Assembly: GCF_014904705.1 (NCBI RefSeq)
Contig: NZ_JACZCQ010000002.1
Span: 243,884 to 307,883, forward strand
Reading direction: 5' to 3'
From: Nisaea sediminum
Lineage (GTDB): Bacteria > Pseudomonadota > Alphaproteobacteria > Thalassobaculales > Thalassobaculaceae
DNA: 64,000 nucleotides
Both the position numbers and the translations under genes were made by a program. The notes beneath the pieces were generated by a model, which saw only the letters and a list, made by a program, of their open reading frames with translations, made no database searches and was not told the origin of the DNA. Position 1 is the stretch's first letter. Each line of letters begins with the position of its first letter. Shown here piece after piece: positions 17,097 to 26,644 of this stretch.

Positions 17097-17846
17097 TTAG
17101 GCCGCCTTGCCGAGGCCGAACACTTCGGCGGCGAAGGCGGGATAGATTTCCGCGAGTTGCTCCGCGACCGGGCCGCGGATCGCCGCGAGCGTCTCCGCAT
17201 CCGGCAGTGGCGTATCCGGCACCTCCGCCGGCTCATCGTAATCGAAGCCCGTTTGCTCGCGGATTTCCTCGACGGTATGTCCCGGATGCACGCTGGCGAG
17301 CCGGAACCGTCCTTTCTCCCGGTCGAAGGAGAAGAGACACCGGTCCGTGATCAGCGCATAAGGTCCGCCCGGACGGTAGACGTTCGGCTCCGAGGTTCCC
17401 GGCGCGCTGATGAAATCGACTTTCTCGACCAGCGTGCGCGGCGTGTGCTCGAGGCGGAAGAGGATCACCCGCGGCACGGTGAAATACATGTAGGCCGAGC
17501 CGAAGGAACCCGGGAAACGGACTTTCGGGCGGTCCGGATCGCCGACCGAGACGAGATTGATATTGGCCTGCCCGTCGATCTGCGCACCGCCGAGGAAGAA
17601 AGCGTCGATCCGCCCCTGCCCGGCACAGTCGAACAGCTCCTTGCCACCATCTGTGAAGAAGTTGTTCTTCTCGCTCCCGAGCACGGAAACCCGCGTCCTT
17701 TCCGGATGCCGCGCCCGTGCCAGCATCGCCGCCGCGCCCGGCACGGGTGAGGAGGCGCCGACCGCAATATGCGGCAGGCCGTCCAGCATCTCCGCGATCG
17801 CCGCGATCAGAATCTCCTCGGCGCGGATGTCTTTCGAATTGCTCAC
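17097..17846 (-). CDS. Class I CoA-transferase beta subunit, IpdB-like
   Basis: A 249-residue subunit of the class I (GctB/IpdB) CoA-transferase family. Recognisable parts are VLGSEKNNFFTDGG, IDAFFLGGAQIDGQANIN and the C-terminal VYRPGGPYALITDRCLFSFDREKG followed by RLASVHPGHTVEEIREQTGFD, which parallels IpdB of steroid-degrading actinobacteria. Glu59 lies where GctB has its catalytic glutamate, but this needs an alignment because IpdB enzymes act as hydrolases rather than transferases. The start is GTG 17846 with GGAG 7 nt upstream; the alpha-subunit gene ends 4 bp earlier. Confidence 0.87.
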   Translation of the reverse strand: MSNSKDIRAEEILIAAIAEMLDGLPHIAVGASSPVPGAAAMLARARHPERTRVSVLGSEKNNFFTDGGKELFDCAGQGRIDAFFLGGAQIDGQANINLVSVGDPDRPKVRFPGSFGSAYMYFTVPRVILFRLEHTPRTLVEKVDFISAPGTSEPNVYRPGGPYALITDRCLFSFDREKGRFRLASVHPGHTVEEIREQTGFDYDEPAEVPDTPLPDAETLAAIRGPVAEQLAEIYPAFAAEVFGLGKAA

Positions 17847-17850
17847 GTTC

Positions 17851-18666
17851 CTACTCCGCCGCCTCTTTGCTCTTGCCCGCCATATAATCGGCGAAGCCTT
17901 CCTCGGTGCGCGCCATTTCGACATAGCGCGCCAGTTCGGCCGCATCGGCGTCGTATCCGCCTGGAATACCGAGCGGCCAGGCACCGTTCTCCGCTTCCGC
18001 GAGCGCACCGACATAGAGGCCCGGAATGGTCCCAGCGGCGCGGACCGGATCGTCCAGCAGGTTGCCGTCGACGATCTTCTCCGCCGTCACCAGGCTGCTC
18101 TTCGCGGCGTGCGCCATCAGCATCAGCTCGCGCCGGACACCGACCCAGACATTGCCGAAGCGATCGGCTAGCGGTGCATGGAACACGGCGAAATCCGGCT
18201 GGATCGCCTTGACCATGAGGATCGGATCGTTCTCCGCGAACGGATTGTCGGCGACGATCCAATCGTCGCGGCGCCTCTCTAGATCGGAACCGATGACACC
18301 GCGGAGCGGCATGAAGGGAACGCCCTTCTCCGCAGCTTGAAGGCCTGCGTGGATCGCCGGGCAGGTCCCGTCGAGCATGCGGATCGAGGCTGACTTGACG
18401 GCGGCACCGAAACGGGGCGCCAAGCCGAATTCGCCGAGCGTCACGGCAGCGGTCTCGACCGTCGCGACGCAACCGGCGCCGATCAGCTGGTCCGCCTGAA
18501 ACCCGAGGGCTGGCACGCCGATGATGTGCAGATCTTTCACCCCGCGCGCGATGATCGCGCGGACGAGCGCCATGGCGCAGTACGAATAGTCCGGCGGCAA
18601 GGCGATTTTCGCCCCGTCCGGCACCCGGGCCGCAAGCCCCTCAATATCGAGGCGGATGGCGTCCAT
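17851..18666 (-). CDS. Class I CoA-transferase alpha subunit, IpdA-like
   Basis: A 271-residue partner of the adjacent beta subunit. It shows the family core ALPPDYSYCAMALVRAIIARGVKDLHIIG, GCVATVETAAVTLGEFGLAPRF and FAVFHAPLADRFGNVWVGVRRELMLMAHAAKSSLVTAEKIVD, as in GctA/IpdA. ATG 18666 has GGAGGAAGGAAC directly upstream. The pair probably forms a heteromer acting on a CoA ester, either transferring CoA or hydrolytically opening a ring. It is first in a minus-strand run and is divergent from a GMC oxidoreductase across 171 bp. Confidence 0.87.
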   Translation of the reverse strand: MDAIRLDIEGLAARVPDGAKIALPPDYSYCAMALVRAIIARGVKDLHIIGVPALGFQADQLIGAGCVATVETAAVTLGEFGLAPRFGAAVKSASIRMLDGTCPAIHAGLQAAEKGVPFMPLRGVIGSDLERRRDDWIVADNPFAENDPILMVKAIQPDFAVFHAPLADRFGNVWVGVRRELMLMAHAAKSSLVTAEKIVDGNLLDDPVRAAGTIPGLYVGALAEAENGAWPLGIPGGYDADAAELARYVEMARTEEGFADYMAGKSKEAAE

Positions 18667-18837
18667 GTTCCTTCCTCCGGTAAGTTTTCCGCATCCTACG
18701 CCAAACCAACCGCCTGAAAAGCAACAAGCGGTCACGACATTCTTTCCGCCGGCGCGGCGCCTTACCCCATCGACGGACCGGTTCGCGCGTCATATCCTCC
18801 GGCAAAATAACGAATAAAAGCGTCCGGGAGGCTCGGG

Positions 18838-20442
18838 GTGAGCGAGATCTACGATTACATAGTTGTCGGAGCCGGTTCCGCCGGTTGCGTCGTCGCCAAC
18901 CGTCTGTCGGTCGACCCGAGGAACAAGGTGTTGCTACTGGAGGCCGGCGGCAAGGATCTGAATCCATGGATCCATGTTCCCGTCGGCTATTACCGCACCA
19001 TGTACCACCCCGACCTTTCCTGGGGCTACGAGACCGAGCCGGATCCGGGAGTGAACGACCGGGTCATGATCTGGCCGCGCGGCCGCGTGCTCGGCGGGTC
19101 CAGCTCGATCAACGGGCTGCTCTATGTCCGCGGTCAGCAACAGGACTACGATCACTGGCGCCAACTCGGCAACGAGGGCTGGGGCTGGCAGGACGTGCTG
19201 CCCTATTTCAAGAAATCGGAGAGCTTCGAGCGCGGAGAAAGCGAACTGCGCGGCGGTTCAGGCCCGCTCTCCGTTTCCGACATCGCGGACAGGCGGCCGG
19301 TTTGCGAGGCCTTTCTCGATGCCTGCGAGGAAGTCGGGATCAGGCGCAACGAGGACTATAACGGGGCGGTTCAGGACGGCGCCGGGTATTACCAGACGAC
19401 GAGCCGGAACGGACGCCGCTGCAGTGCAGCTGTCGCTTATCTGAACCCGATCCGCAGCCGCAAGAACCTCCGCATCGAGACCCGCGCCCTCGCCTCCGGT
19501 CTTGAGCTGAAGGATGGCCGCGCGACCGGCATCCGCTATCTGCGCGACGGGATCGAATACCGCGCCGAGGCTGGCCGCGAAATCGTGCTCTGCGGCGGCG
19601 CCATCAACTCGCCGCAACTCCTGCAGCTTTCCGGCATCGGCCCGGCAGCCCATCTCCGCAGCGTAGGTATCCCGGTGCAGCATGATCTGCCGGGTGTCGG
19701 CGACGATCTGCAGGACCATTTCCAGGTCCGCGCAATCTACGAGCTCGACGGCCTCGAGTCCCTCAACACGGATGTCGGCAATCCGCTGAAGCGGATCATG
19801 ATGGGGCTGCAATATGCGCTTACCCGCGAGGGTCCGCTGACCATCAGTGCCGGCCAGGTCTTCGTCTTCACCAAGACGCGGGAGGAACTGGAGACATCGG
19901 ACATCCAGTTCCATTTCATACCCTTCAGCGCCGACAAACCGGGCCAGTTGCTGCATCCCTTCCCCGGGGTTACCTCCTCGGTCTGCCAGCTCCGTCCGGA
20001 AAGCCGTGGCACGATCATGGTGAAATCGGGCGATCCGAGAGAATATCCAAGCATCAAGCCGAACTATCTTTCGACCGAGGGTGACCGGCAGACCATCCTC
20101 GCCGGGATGAAACTGAACCGGAAGATCTCCCAGTCGCCGGCCTTCAGGAAATATCTGAAGAACGAGTACGAGCCCGGTCTCGACCGGACGGACGACGAGT
20201 CCCTGCTCGCCTATGCCCGCGAGAAGGGCGGCACGATTTTCCATCCGACCAGCACCTGCCGCATGGGCAGCGACACGAAAGCCGTGGTCGATCCCCGCCT
20301 CCGGGTCCACGGCATCGGTGGCCTGCGCGTCGCCGACTGTTCGATCATGCCGACGGTGGTCTCCGGGAATACAAATGCCCCGGCCATGATGATCGGCGAG
20401 AAGGCGGCCGACATGATTCTGGAGGACAATCGGGGCCGATGA
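18838..20442 (+). CDS. GMC family FAD-dependent oxidoreductase (choline dehydrogenase-like)
   Basis: A 534-residue flavoprotein. The FAD-binding motif VVGAGSAGCVVANRLS lies at about 9-24, the GMC signature PRGRVLGGSSSINGLLYVRGQ at about 79-99, and the C-terminal active-site block is FHPTSTCRMG with VVSGNTNAPAMMIGEKAADMI, supplying the catalytic His and Asn. The length and soluble character match choline/alcohol dehydrogenases; the true alcohol substrate is unknown. The start is GTG 18838 with GGGAGG upstream. The stop overlaps the next gene by 4 nt. A second GMC enzyme at 36234 is a clear relative in the same window. Confidence 0.93.
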   Translation: MSEIYDYIVVGAGSAGCVVANRLSVDPRNKVLLLEAGGKDLNPWIHVPVGYYRTMYHPDLSWGYETEPDPGVNDRVMIWPRGRVLGGSSSINGLLYVRGQQQDYDHWRQLGNEGWGWQDVLPYFKKSESFERGESELRGGSGPLSVSDIADRRPVCEAFLDACEEVGIRRNEDYNGAVQDGAGYYQTTSRNGRRCSAAVAYLNPIRSRKNLRIETRALASGLELKDGRATGIRYLRDGIEYRAEAGREIVLCGGAINSPQLLQLSGIGPAAHLRSVGIPVQHDLPGVGDDLQDHFQVRAIYELDGLESLNTDVGNPLKRIMMGLQYALTREGPLTISAGQVFVFTKTREELETSDIQFHFIPFSADKPGQLLHPFPGVTSSVCQLRPESRGTIMVKSGDPREYPSIKPNYLSTEGDRQTILAGMKLNRKISQSPAFRKYLKNEYEPGLDRTDDESLLAYAREKGGTIFHPTSTCRMGSDTKAVVDPRLRVHGIGGLRVADCSIMPTVVSGNTNAPAMMIGEKAADMILEDNRGR

Positions 20443-22238
20443 CGGCATCGGCCTCATCTCCGAGGCTCGCCGATGCCAAATCGGCCTTGGACAGGGGCGA
20501 TCCCGCAACCGCGGCTACGATCGCGCGCGCGGTCGCCAAGGCCAGCGGGCACCCGGCGGGAATCGCCCAAGCGCTTCACTTCGCCGGATTGATGGAGCTT
20601 GAGGACGCGAATGGCGCTTCCGCATTCCGGCTGATCCGAAAGGCGCTCCTGATCGCCCCGGAGCGTGCGAATGCCTATGCAAGCCTCGCGCAAATAGCCG
20701 GCACGGCAGACAATCCGGTGCGGCGCGCGCGCATCGCCCTCTGGTCGAATCCTCGCTCCGACGTCGCCTGGTCGGCCTACAGCATCGCCAGTGCAGAAGC
20801 TTCCCGGATCGCCCGTGCAGAACGTCGGTTCGACGCCGCGATCGCGCATTCGAGGCGCGCCGTGCTGCTACGTCCGGGTTACGCTGAGGCCCTTCAAGGA
20901 TTCATCCTCGATCGCCGCTGGTTGTGCTGTATGGATGATCCGGACTGCCGCTTCGACCGGATCGTTCGCCTGGTCGCGCGCATCCGGGACGTGCCGGGCC
21001 ATCCCCTAACGCTTCTTGCCCCGCATGTGAGCCCGGACGATCAGCGGAGGGCGGCGGAAAGGATCGTCCGCTCCCTGCCCACCCCCGCTACAAGGCCGAA
21101 GATCTCGACAACGCCGGGGGCGAAGATCCGCATCGGTTATGTTTGCAGCTTCCTGAAAGACCACGCGCTGGCCGAGGCACTGCCCGAGCTCCTCGAAAAG
21201 CACGATCGGGAGCGGTTTGAAATCCGTGTCTATGCCACGCCGAACGCGAATGGCCGCGCTGCTTGGAACGAGTCAATCCACGCGTCGGCTGGTGAAGTGG
21301 TCGATCTCGGCCGGCTTTCGCCTGAAGCCCAGGCAGAACGGATTCGAAATGACGGAATCGACATTCTCGCCGATCTCGACGGCTTCCTGGCAGATCGGCC
21401 GCTCGGATTGTTGTCGCTAGGACCGGCCCCCATCCTGGTCAATTATTTTGGATTTCCCGGAACATGCGGCGGTCTGCACGATTATATCGTCGGAGACGAA
21501 CGCTTGATCCGCCAATCGGACGCGGTCAACTACAGCGAGCGCGTCGTGCGCCTGCCTCACTGCTACATGCCGTTCGACTGCACGCGCCCGGTTCCGGCGC
21601 CGCCGACCCGCGAGAGTGTCGGGCTGCCGGAAGATGCACTGGTCTTTCTCGGCTTCCACAGCCAGAACAAGATTGCCGCCGACGCCTTCGCGGCGTGGAT
21701 GGGCTGCCTTCGGGAGGTCCCCGGAAGCGTCCTCTGGATGCTCGACCACGGCGAGCTCTGCCGGTCGAATATCCAGATCGCCGCGCAAGCCGCCGGCGTC
21801 GCGCCAGAGCGGATCGTGTTTGCATCCAAGGTCCCGGTCCGAAACCATGTCGCGCGGCTCGCGCTTGCAGACGTCTATCTCGACAATACCTGGTTCAATG
21901 CCCACACAACCGGTGCTGACGCTCTCTGGCGCGGGGTTCCTGTCGTCACCGTCGCGGGAGAAACCTTCGCGGCGCGTGTCGGCGCTTCGCTTCTGACCGC
22001 CGTCGGCCTTCCCGATCTGATTGCGCGCACGCCGGAGGAACAGGCAGACATTGCCATCGCTCTAGCCAGGTCACCGAAGCGGCTTTCCGCACTGCGCCGC
22101 CACCTTGAACGCGCCCGAAACGCCGCCCCCCTGTTCGATATGCGGAACTACACGGCCGCGCTGGAGCGCGCCTATCTGGAGATGGTCTTTCTCGCCCGCG
22201 AAAATCTCCCTCCCGCCGACATCACGATCTCCCCCTGA
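20439..22238 (+). CDS. TPR-containing GT41 glycosyltransferase (SPINDLY/O-GlcNAc transferase-like)
   Basis: A 599-residue protein with helical TPR-like repeats in about residues 1-200 and a GT41 catalytic half. GT41 hallmarks are IRIGYVCSFLKDHALAEALPELLEKHD, VNYFGFPGTCGGLHDYIVGDERLI, a segment resembling the Kx(n)VPxSxLW region (CLREVPGSVLWMLDHGE), and ADVYLDNTWFNAHTTGADALWRGVPVVT. The family transfers GlcNAc, fucose or related sugars to Ser/Thr or Asn of proteins such as flagellin or adhesins. The ATGA overlap with the GMC gene shows translational coupling, an unexpected partner. No target protein gene is obvious nearby. Confidence 0.88.
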   Translation: MTASASSPRLADAKSALDRGDPATAATIARAVAKASGHPAGIAQALHFAGLMELEDANGASAFRLIRKALLIAPERANAYASLAQIAGTADNPVRRARIALWSNPRSDVAWSAYSIASAEASRIARAERRFDAAIAHSRRAVLLRPGYAEALQGFILDRRWLCCMDDPDCRFDRIVRLVARIRDVPGHPLTLLAPHVSPDDQRRAAERIVRSLPTPATRPKISTTPGAKIRIGYVCSFLKDHALAEALPELLEKHDRERFEIRVYATPNANGRAAWNESIHASAGEVVDLGRLSPEAQAERIRNDGIDILADLDGFLADRPLGLLSLGPAPILVNYFGFPGTCGGLHDYIVGDERLIRQSDAVNYSERVVRLPHCYMPFDCTRPVPAPPTRESVGLPEDALVFLGFHSQNKIAADAFAAWMGCLREVPGSVLWMLDHGELCRSNIQIAAQAAGVAPERIVFASKVPVRNHVARLALADVYLDNTWFNAHTTGADALWRGVPVVTVAGETFAARVGASLLTAVGLPDLIARTPEEQADIAIALARSPKRLSALRRHLERARNAAPLFDMRNYTAALERAYLEMVFLARENLPPADITISP

Positions 22239-22250
22239 CGGAGCTGCCTC

Positions 22251-23450
22251 ATGGATTTCACCGAAGATCCGGTCCTCGAAGCCGTACGCGAAACAGTCAA
22301 CCGCGTGTACGAAACCGAAATCGTTCCCAACATCGCCGCCTATGAAGCGTCCGGCGAATTCCCCTACCCGATCATCCGGGCGATGGGGGATGCCGGGCTC
22401 TTCGGCGCGGCCTTTCCGGAGGAGTTCGGCGGCACCGCGATCGGTTTCTCCGCCGTCGGGGTCATCGCGGAGGAGATCTCGCGGCTTTCGCCCGGTTTCG
22501 GTTACGCGATGAATATGCAGGCCATGACCTGCCCCTTCACCATCTTCAATTGGGGCACGCCGGAACAGGCGCGGAAATACGTGCCCGAACTGATTTCCGG
22601 ACGGAAGATCGGCGTGTTCGCCCTGACGGAGCCCGGCGGCGGGTCCGATCCCGGCGGCGCCATGCGAACCACGGCCAGGCGGGACGGCGACAGCTATATC
22701 CTGAATGGCTCGAAGATCTGGATCACCTTTTCTAATGCCGCGGATATCGGCGTGCTGTTCGCGAAGACTGATCCCGGGGCCGGAAAGCGCGGAATCTCGG
22801 CCTTTATCGTTGAGCCTAAGAGCACGCCCGGATATAGCGCGAAACCGATCGACATGCGGCCGCTCTCGAACTGTCTCCGCTCCTGCGAGGTCTTTCTCGA
22901 CGATTTCCGGGTTCCGGCGGAGAACCGCCTTGGCGCCGAGGGAGACGGTCTAAAAATCGCGCTGAACGCGCTCGAATATGGTCGTCTAACCGTATCTGGC
23001 CGACTCGTCGGTCTCGCCCAAGCCTGCTTCGACGAGACCCTGCGCTATGCCCGCGAACGCGAGGTCGGCGGCCAGGCGATTGGACATTACCAGATGATTC
23101 AGCATCCCATCGCCGATGTCGCGGTTGGCATCGATGCGGCCCGGCTCATGCTGCGGCGAATGGCTTGGCTGATGGACCAGGGCGAGCGCTCGACACGCGC
23201 GGCGGCCCGCGCGAAATATCTCGCCTCCGAGGTCGCCCAGAAAGCTTCTCAGACCGCGCGCGATACCTTCGCCGCCTACGCACTGGCCGAGGAATATCCG
23301 ATCAACACGCTGACCGCCTATGTCAACATGCTGACCGTCGGCGAAGGCACGCCAAACGTGCAGCGCGTGCTGATCGCGGAAGACGCGCTCGGTTTCAAGA
23401 ACGCCAACCGGCATCCGGTTATGAATCCGCTCCGACGCAGCGCCGTATAG
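22251..23450 (+). CDS. Acyl-CoA dehydrogenase
   Basis: A 399-residue FAD enzyme that oxidises an acyl-CoA to its 2-enoyl form. All three domains are recognisable: the N-terminal helices, the mid domain with FALTEPGGGSDPGG and ILNGSKIWITFSNAADIGVLFAK, and the C-terminal helices with ALEYGRLTVSGRLVGLAQ. The catalytic base is Glu365 in TVGEGTPNVQRVLIAEDALG, the short/medium-chain position. GGAG lies 7 nt before ATG 22251 and the gene is 12 bp after the GT41 gene, so it is likely cotranscribed. It ends at a strong terminator. Chain length and branch specificity are not predictable. Confidence 0.95.
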   Translation: MDFTEDPVLEAVRETVNRVYETEIVPNIAAYEASGEFPYPIIRAMGDAGLFGAAFPEEFGGTAIGFSAVGVIAEEISRLSPGFGYAMNMQAMTCPFTIFNWGTPEQARKYVPELISGRKIGVFALTEPGGGSDPGGAMRTTARRDGDSYILNGSKIWITFSNAADIGVLFAKTDPGAGKRGISAFIVEPKSTPGYSAKPIDMRPLSNCLRSCEVFLDDFRVPAENRLGAEGDGLKIALNALEYGRLTVSGRLVGLAQACFDETLRYAREREVGGQAIGHYQMIQHPIADVAVGIDAARLMLRRMAWLMDQGERSTRAAARAKYLASEVAQKASQTARDTFAAYALAEEYPINTLTAYVNMLTVGEGTPNVQRVLIAEDALGFKNANRHPVMNPLRRSAV

Positions 23451-23453
23451 CAA

Positions 23454-23480
23454 AAAGGCCGCCTCGCGGCGGCCTTTCTT
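23454..23480. terminator. Bidirectional intrinsic terminator
   Basis: GGCCGCC (23457-23463), loop TCGC, GGCGGCC (23468-23474), flanked by A-tract on the left and TTTCTT on the right. It lies between the converging acyl-CoA dehydrogenase and secreted Cache-like genes and can serve both strands. Confidence 0.88.
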
Positions 23481-23499
23481 ATACGTCCTGGAAGAACGT

Positions 23500-24072
23500 T
23501 CAGAGTTTTTCGACGTTCACGCCAACCGTAATGGCACCGATCGGAGAACCGCCGTCGCTGACGGTCGCGGAAAGCTGCGACTGGAACGCCCCCGAGCTCT
23601 CGTCAAACTCGACCTCGTCGATGAAGACGGCATCCGCACCGGCACCGAAAGTCTTCTGGTGCTTGCCTTCGTCGCCCTGCATGTAGTCGGACGTGGTGTC
23701 GCTCATGCCGACATTCAGGCCCTTGGCATCCATGACGAAGATCTCGGCGATCTTGCCGCCCGCTTCGTCTTTCTTGCCTTTGAGCCAGGCTGACAGGGAA
23801 TTGCCTGCGACCTTGTTCACGAGATCACCGCCGCCGGCCTTCGCCTCTGCGCGCCACTGCTTGTCGAGCGTATCGATTTTCGCGGCGTCATAGCCCGACG
23901 TTTCACCGTTCTGAGCCTTGATGGCGGCGATCACGGCCGGATCCGAAAGCCATGCCTTCACAGTGCTCTCGTAGAATGCCTTGATCTGCGGCTCGAAATC
24001 GTTCGCCTTCGCACCCGGTGCAAGAACAAACATCGCGACCGCGACAGTCATAGCTTTGATCAGAAATTTCAT
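23500..24072 (-). CDS. Secreted Cache-like sensor protein paired with a chemotaxis receptor (copy 1)
   Basis: A 190-residue protein with a signal peptide (KFLIKAMTVAVAMFVLAPGAKA, cleavage about residue 23) and no other membrane segment, so it should be periplasmic. The C-terminal half looks like a single Cache/PDC fold: EIFVMDAKGLNVG (110-122), TSDYMQGDE (127-135), then strands ending in SPIGAITVGVNVEKL. It is clearly homologous to the 45430-46038 protein, sharing EIFVMDAxGLNVG, TSDxxQGDE, KTF and the AVFxDExEF segment. Both copies adjoin an MCP gene. ATG 24072 has GGAGGAGG upstream. It is divergent from MCP 1. No named family recognised; ligand unknown. Confidence 0.8.
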   Translation of the reverse strand: MKFLIKAMTVAVAMFVLAPGAKANDFEPQIKAFYESTVKAWLSDPAVIAAIKAQNGETSGYDAAKIDTLDKQWRAEAKAGGGDLVNKVAGNSLSAWLKGKKDEAGGKIAEIFVMDAKGLNVGMSDTTSDYMQGDEGKHQKTFGAGADAVFIDEVEFDESSGAFQSQLSATVSDGGSPIGAITVGVNVEKL

Positions 24073-24229
24073 GGGAACCTCCTCCTTAGCTGCCCACGAC
24101 ATCCCAACCGATTGATGTAAATTTTTGGTTAACTGCAATTTCTTTGGCTTATTAACCTCATTTTAAGTAATAATTTAGACCATTCAGTGGATTGACAAGA
24201 CATTTTTGGAAATCGGGCTGGAGTTCATT

Positions 24230-26638
24230 ATGCGTATTGGGTTTCGTATTGCAGCAGGCTTCGCGGTCACGTTGTTCATCGCTGCAGGTGTCGGCCTGAT
24301 AGGGTATTTCGGCCTGACCCGTTACGACAAAGACATCACCCTCACGCTTAATCTTCTCGACGCGGTCGACACCTTCGGACAGGGCAACGCTCAGGCCAAA
24401 CTGTACGCAATGAGCAGAGATCCCGCCTATTATGAAACGGCGGTGACCGAGACCAGAGCCGCTGAAACCAAGCTGGCAGCAATGGTCGCCCAAGGTGAGG
24501 ACGACCCGGCACTCCTCGAAATCAATACGGAACTCGCCACCTACGACGCGAAGCTCGGCGACCTTTTCGCCGTGAATACGGAAACCGCCGAAGTGACCGC
24601 GGCGATGGCCGCCGAGGCGGCGGATATCCGGTCCGCCGCGGAAAAACTCAGTGTGGGGGCCGAGGAAATCTTCAAGGCGAGCCGCGCCGTCGAACGTGAC
24701 GCCGCAGAAACCCGCGACAGCAGCATTGCCGTCATGATTGCTGCCAATACGCTTCTCGCCGAGAGCAATGCTATCCGCGCCGCGGAGGCCGCATATCGCC
24801 TGGAGCGAAACGACGAGAACCGCGCGGCCCTGGAAGCCGGTACCAAGCGCCTCTTCCTCGGCGCTCTTGGGCTCAGGAAAGCCGCACAGGGAACTTCGGC
24901 CGAGGCCAGCGCGGGAAGGGTCGCACAAATCACCGTCAGCTACCGGAAACAGTTTTCCGAACTTGTGCAAGCTATCCAGGACGGGAGCGGCGACGTGACG
25001 GCGATGTTCAACGCCATTTCCGAAAGCAGCCTCGCCCTCGGCCAGGAAGCGGGCGCGATCACGAAAGACCGCAAGCAGGCCCTCGCCGACGCGAACACCG
25101 CCTACAAAGAGGCTTCGGAGAAAGGTACGCTGGCGACGAACGCGCGCATCGCCGCGCTGGAAATGTTGATTGCGGCCGACGAGATGTCGGCCGAAACGCG
25201 CCGCTTCATTGCCGAGTCGGACCCGGAAAAGCGGGAGGCGGAGAAAGAAAATATCGCCGGCTACGTTTCCGTTGTGTTTTCGAAGTCCCTCGTCATCAAG
25301 AAAGCATTGCCGGGAGAATACGGAGACCTTGCACTGCAGGCAGCGAAAGCCGCAAAGAGCTTCCGCGAGAGAGTGGATGTCGTCGCGGAAGCCTTGGTCA
25401 AGCAGGCTGAGATCGAGGCCGAGATGCATCAGGTCGAAGAGCGAAATGCCACGCTGACCAGCAGCTTCAAGGAGCAGAAGATCGGCGATCTCAGAGAACT
25501 CAAGGAACAGTCCCTCCAGTCCATCCTCATCGGCACCGGAGGGGGTGTCGCGCTTGGTTTCATTCTCGCGTTCCTGATCGCGCGCAGCATTGTTCGGCCG
25601 ATCTCCGTCATTACCGGATCCATGAACAAGTTGGCCGACGGCGACCTGGAGAGCGAGATCCCGATGACCGAGCGCAAGGACGAGATCGCGCAGATGGCGA
25701 AAGCCGTCCAGATTTTCAAAGACAATGCGAACGAGATGAAAAGGCTGGAACGCGAGCAGCAAGACGCCGAACGCCGGACGACGGAAGAAAAGCGAAAAGA
25801 AATGACCGCATTGGCGGACAGCTTCGAACAGTCGGTGAAATCCATAGCTCAGCGTGTCGCCGATGCCGGCGGTACGATGGAAGGCTCGGCCTCAGAAGTG
25901 ACGAGCGCTATTTCCAGAACGCACGACCAGGCCGCGGCCGTTGCGGCGGCGTCGACCGAGGCGAGCGCCAATGTGCAGACGGTCGCAGCGGCCACGTCCG
26001 AGCTCACATCGTCAATTCAGGAGATCAGCCGCCAGATCGCCGTTTCCAACGAGAAATCGCGGGACGCGTCAAACCGCGCCGGACAGTCGGTTGAACTGAT
26101 GCATAGTCTGCGTAAGGCGGTCGACGAGATCACCGAGGTGGTGCAGCTGATCCAGGATATTGCCGAGCAGACCAACCTATTGGCCCTCAACGCAACGATC
26201 GAGGCGGCCCGCGCCGGCGATGCCGGCAAGGGCTTCGCGGTGGTCGCGTCGGAGGTCAAGAATCTCGCCAACCAGACTGCGCAGGCGACCGAACAGGTTT
26301 CCGAACGCGTCAGCGCGATCCAGCGGGAAACCGACAACGCCTCGCTCAATATGGAAGAGGTTTCCAAGGTCATCGAGGAACTCGGGGAAATCTCCTCCAG
26401 TATCGCAGCAGCCATGGAAGAGCAGACCTCCGCCACCCAGGAGATCGCCCGCAACATCGAGGAAGCCAGCATGAGCGCCGACGATGTCGCGCGGAATATC
26501 GAGGGGGTCAACGAGAGCGCCCAGATTTCCGGCGGTGCGGCAGACGCGGTCAGCGGCCGAGCCCGGGAGCTCACCCAGCAGATCGAAAGCCTCAATCGTC
26601 AGGTCGAGGACTTCCTCTCCCAGGTCCGCAACAAGTAA
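24230..26638 (+). CDS. Methyl-accepting chemotaxis protein with large helical periplasmic domain (MCP 1)
   Basis: An 802-residue transmembrane chemoreceptor. TM1 lies at about 8-28, an all-helical periplasmic region of some 400 residues follows (HBM-like, about twice a four-helix bundle), then TM2 at about 430-455, HAMP ([26 protein letters not shown]) and the cytoplasmic signalling hairpin with its tip [21 protein letters not shown] near 642-662, the CheA/CheW contact. No C-terminal CheR-binding pentapeptide is seen. ATG 24230 has GGAG 6 nt upstream; a TTG eight codons earlier is in frame but lacks a site. Divergent from a secreted Cache-like gene with 157 bp shared control region. Confidence 0.93.
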   Translation: MRIGFRIAAGFAVTLFIAAGVGLIGYFGLTRYDKDITLTLNLLDAVDTFGQGNAQAKLYAMSRDPAYYETAVTETRAAETKLAAMVAQGEDDPALLEINTELATYDAKLGDLFAVNTETAEVTAAMAAEAADIRSAAEKLSVGAEEIFKASRAVERDAAETRDSSIAVMIAANTLLAESNAIRAAEAAYRLERNDENRAALEAGTKRLFLGALGLRKAAQGTSAEASAGRVAQITVSYRKQFSELVQAIQDGSGDVTAMFNAISESSLALGQEAGAITKDRKQALADANTAYKEASEKGTLATNARIAALEMLIAADEMSAETRRFIAESDPEKREAEKENIAGYVSVVFSKSLVIKKALPGEYGDLALQAAKAAKSFRERVDVVAEALVKQAEIEAEMHQVEERNATLTSSFKEQKIGDLRELKEQSLQSILIGTGGGVALGFILAFLIARSIVRPISVITGSMNKLADGDLESEIPMTERKDEIAQMAKAVQIFKDNANEMKRLEREQQDAERRTTEEKRKEMTALADSFEQSVKSIAQRVADAGGTMEGSASEVTSAISRTHDQAAAVAAASTEASANVQTVAAATSELTSSIQEISRQIAVSNEKSRDASNRAGQSVELMHSLRKAVDEITEVVQLIQDIAEQTNLLALNATIEAARAGDAGKGFAVVASEVKNLANQTAQATEQVSERVSAIQRETDNASLNMEEVSKVIEELGEISSSIAAAMEEQTSATQEIARNIEEASMSADDVARNIEGVNESAQISGGAADAVSGRARELTQQIESLNRQVEDFLSQVRNK

Positions 26639-26644
26639 CGGCAC

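Noticed and set aside
24127..24157. GGTTAA...TTAACC inverted repeat in the divergent MCP 1 control region, considered as a shared operator of both Cache-like/MCP loci.
   Set aside because: The arms are only 6 bp, far apart, and no matching element is found upstream of the second locus (46039-46334).
24192..24197. A perfect TTGACA upstream of MCP 1, considered as a -35 box.
   Set aside because: A 17 nt spacer would put the -10 box at about 24215-24220, which reads GGGCTG and lies over the ribosome-binding site.
24158..25762. A 534-codon minus-strand frame opposite MCP 1.
   Set aside because: It mirrors the helical repeats of the receptor; the receptor has full domain support.
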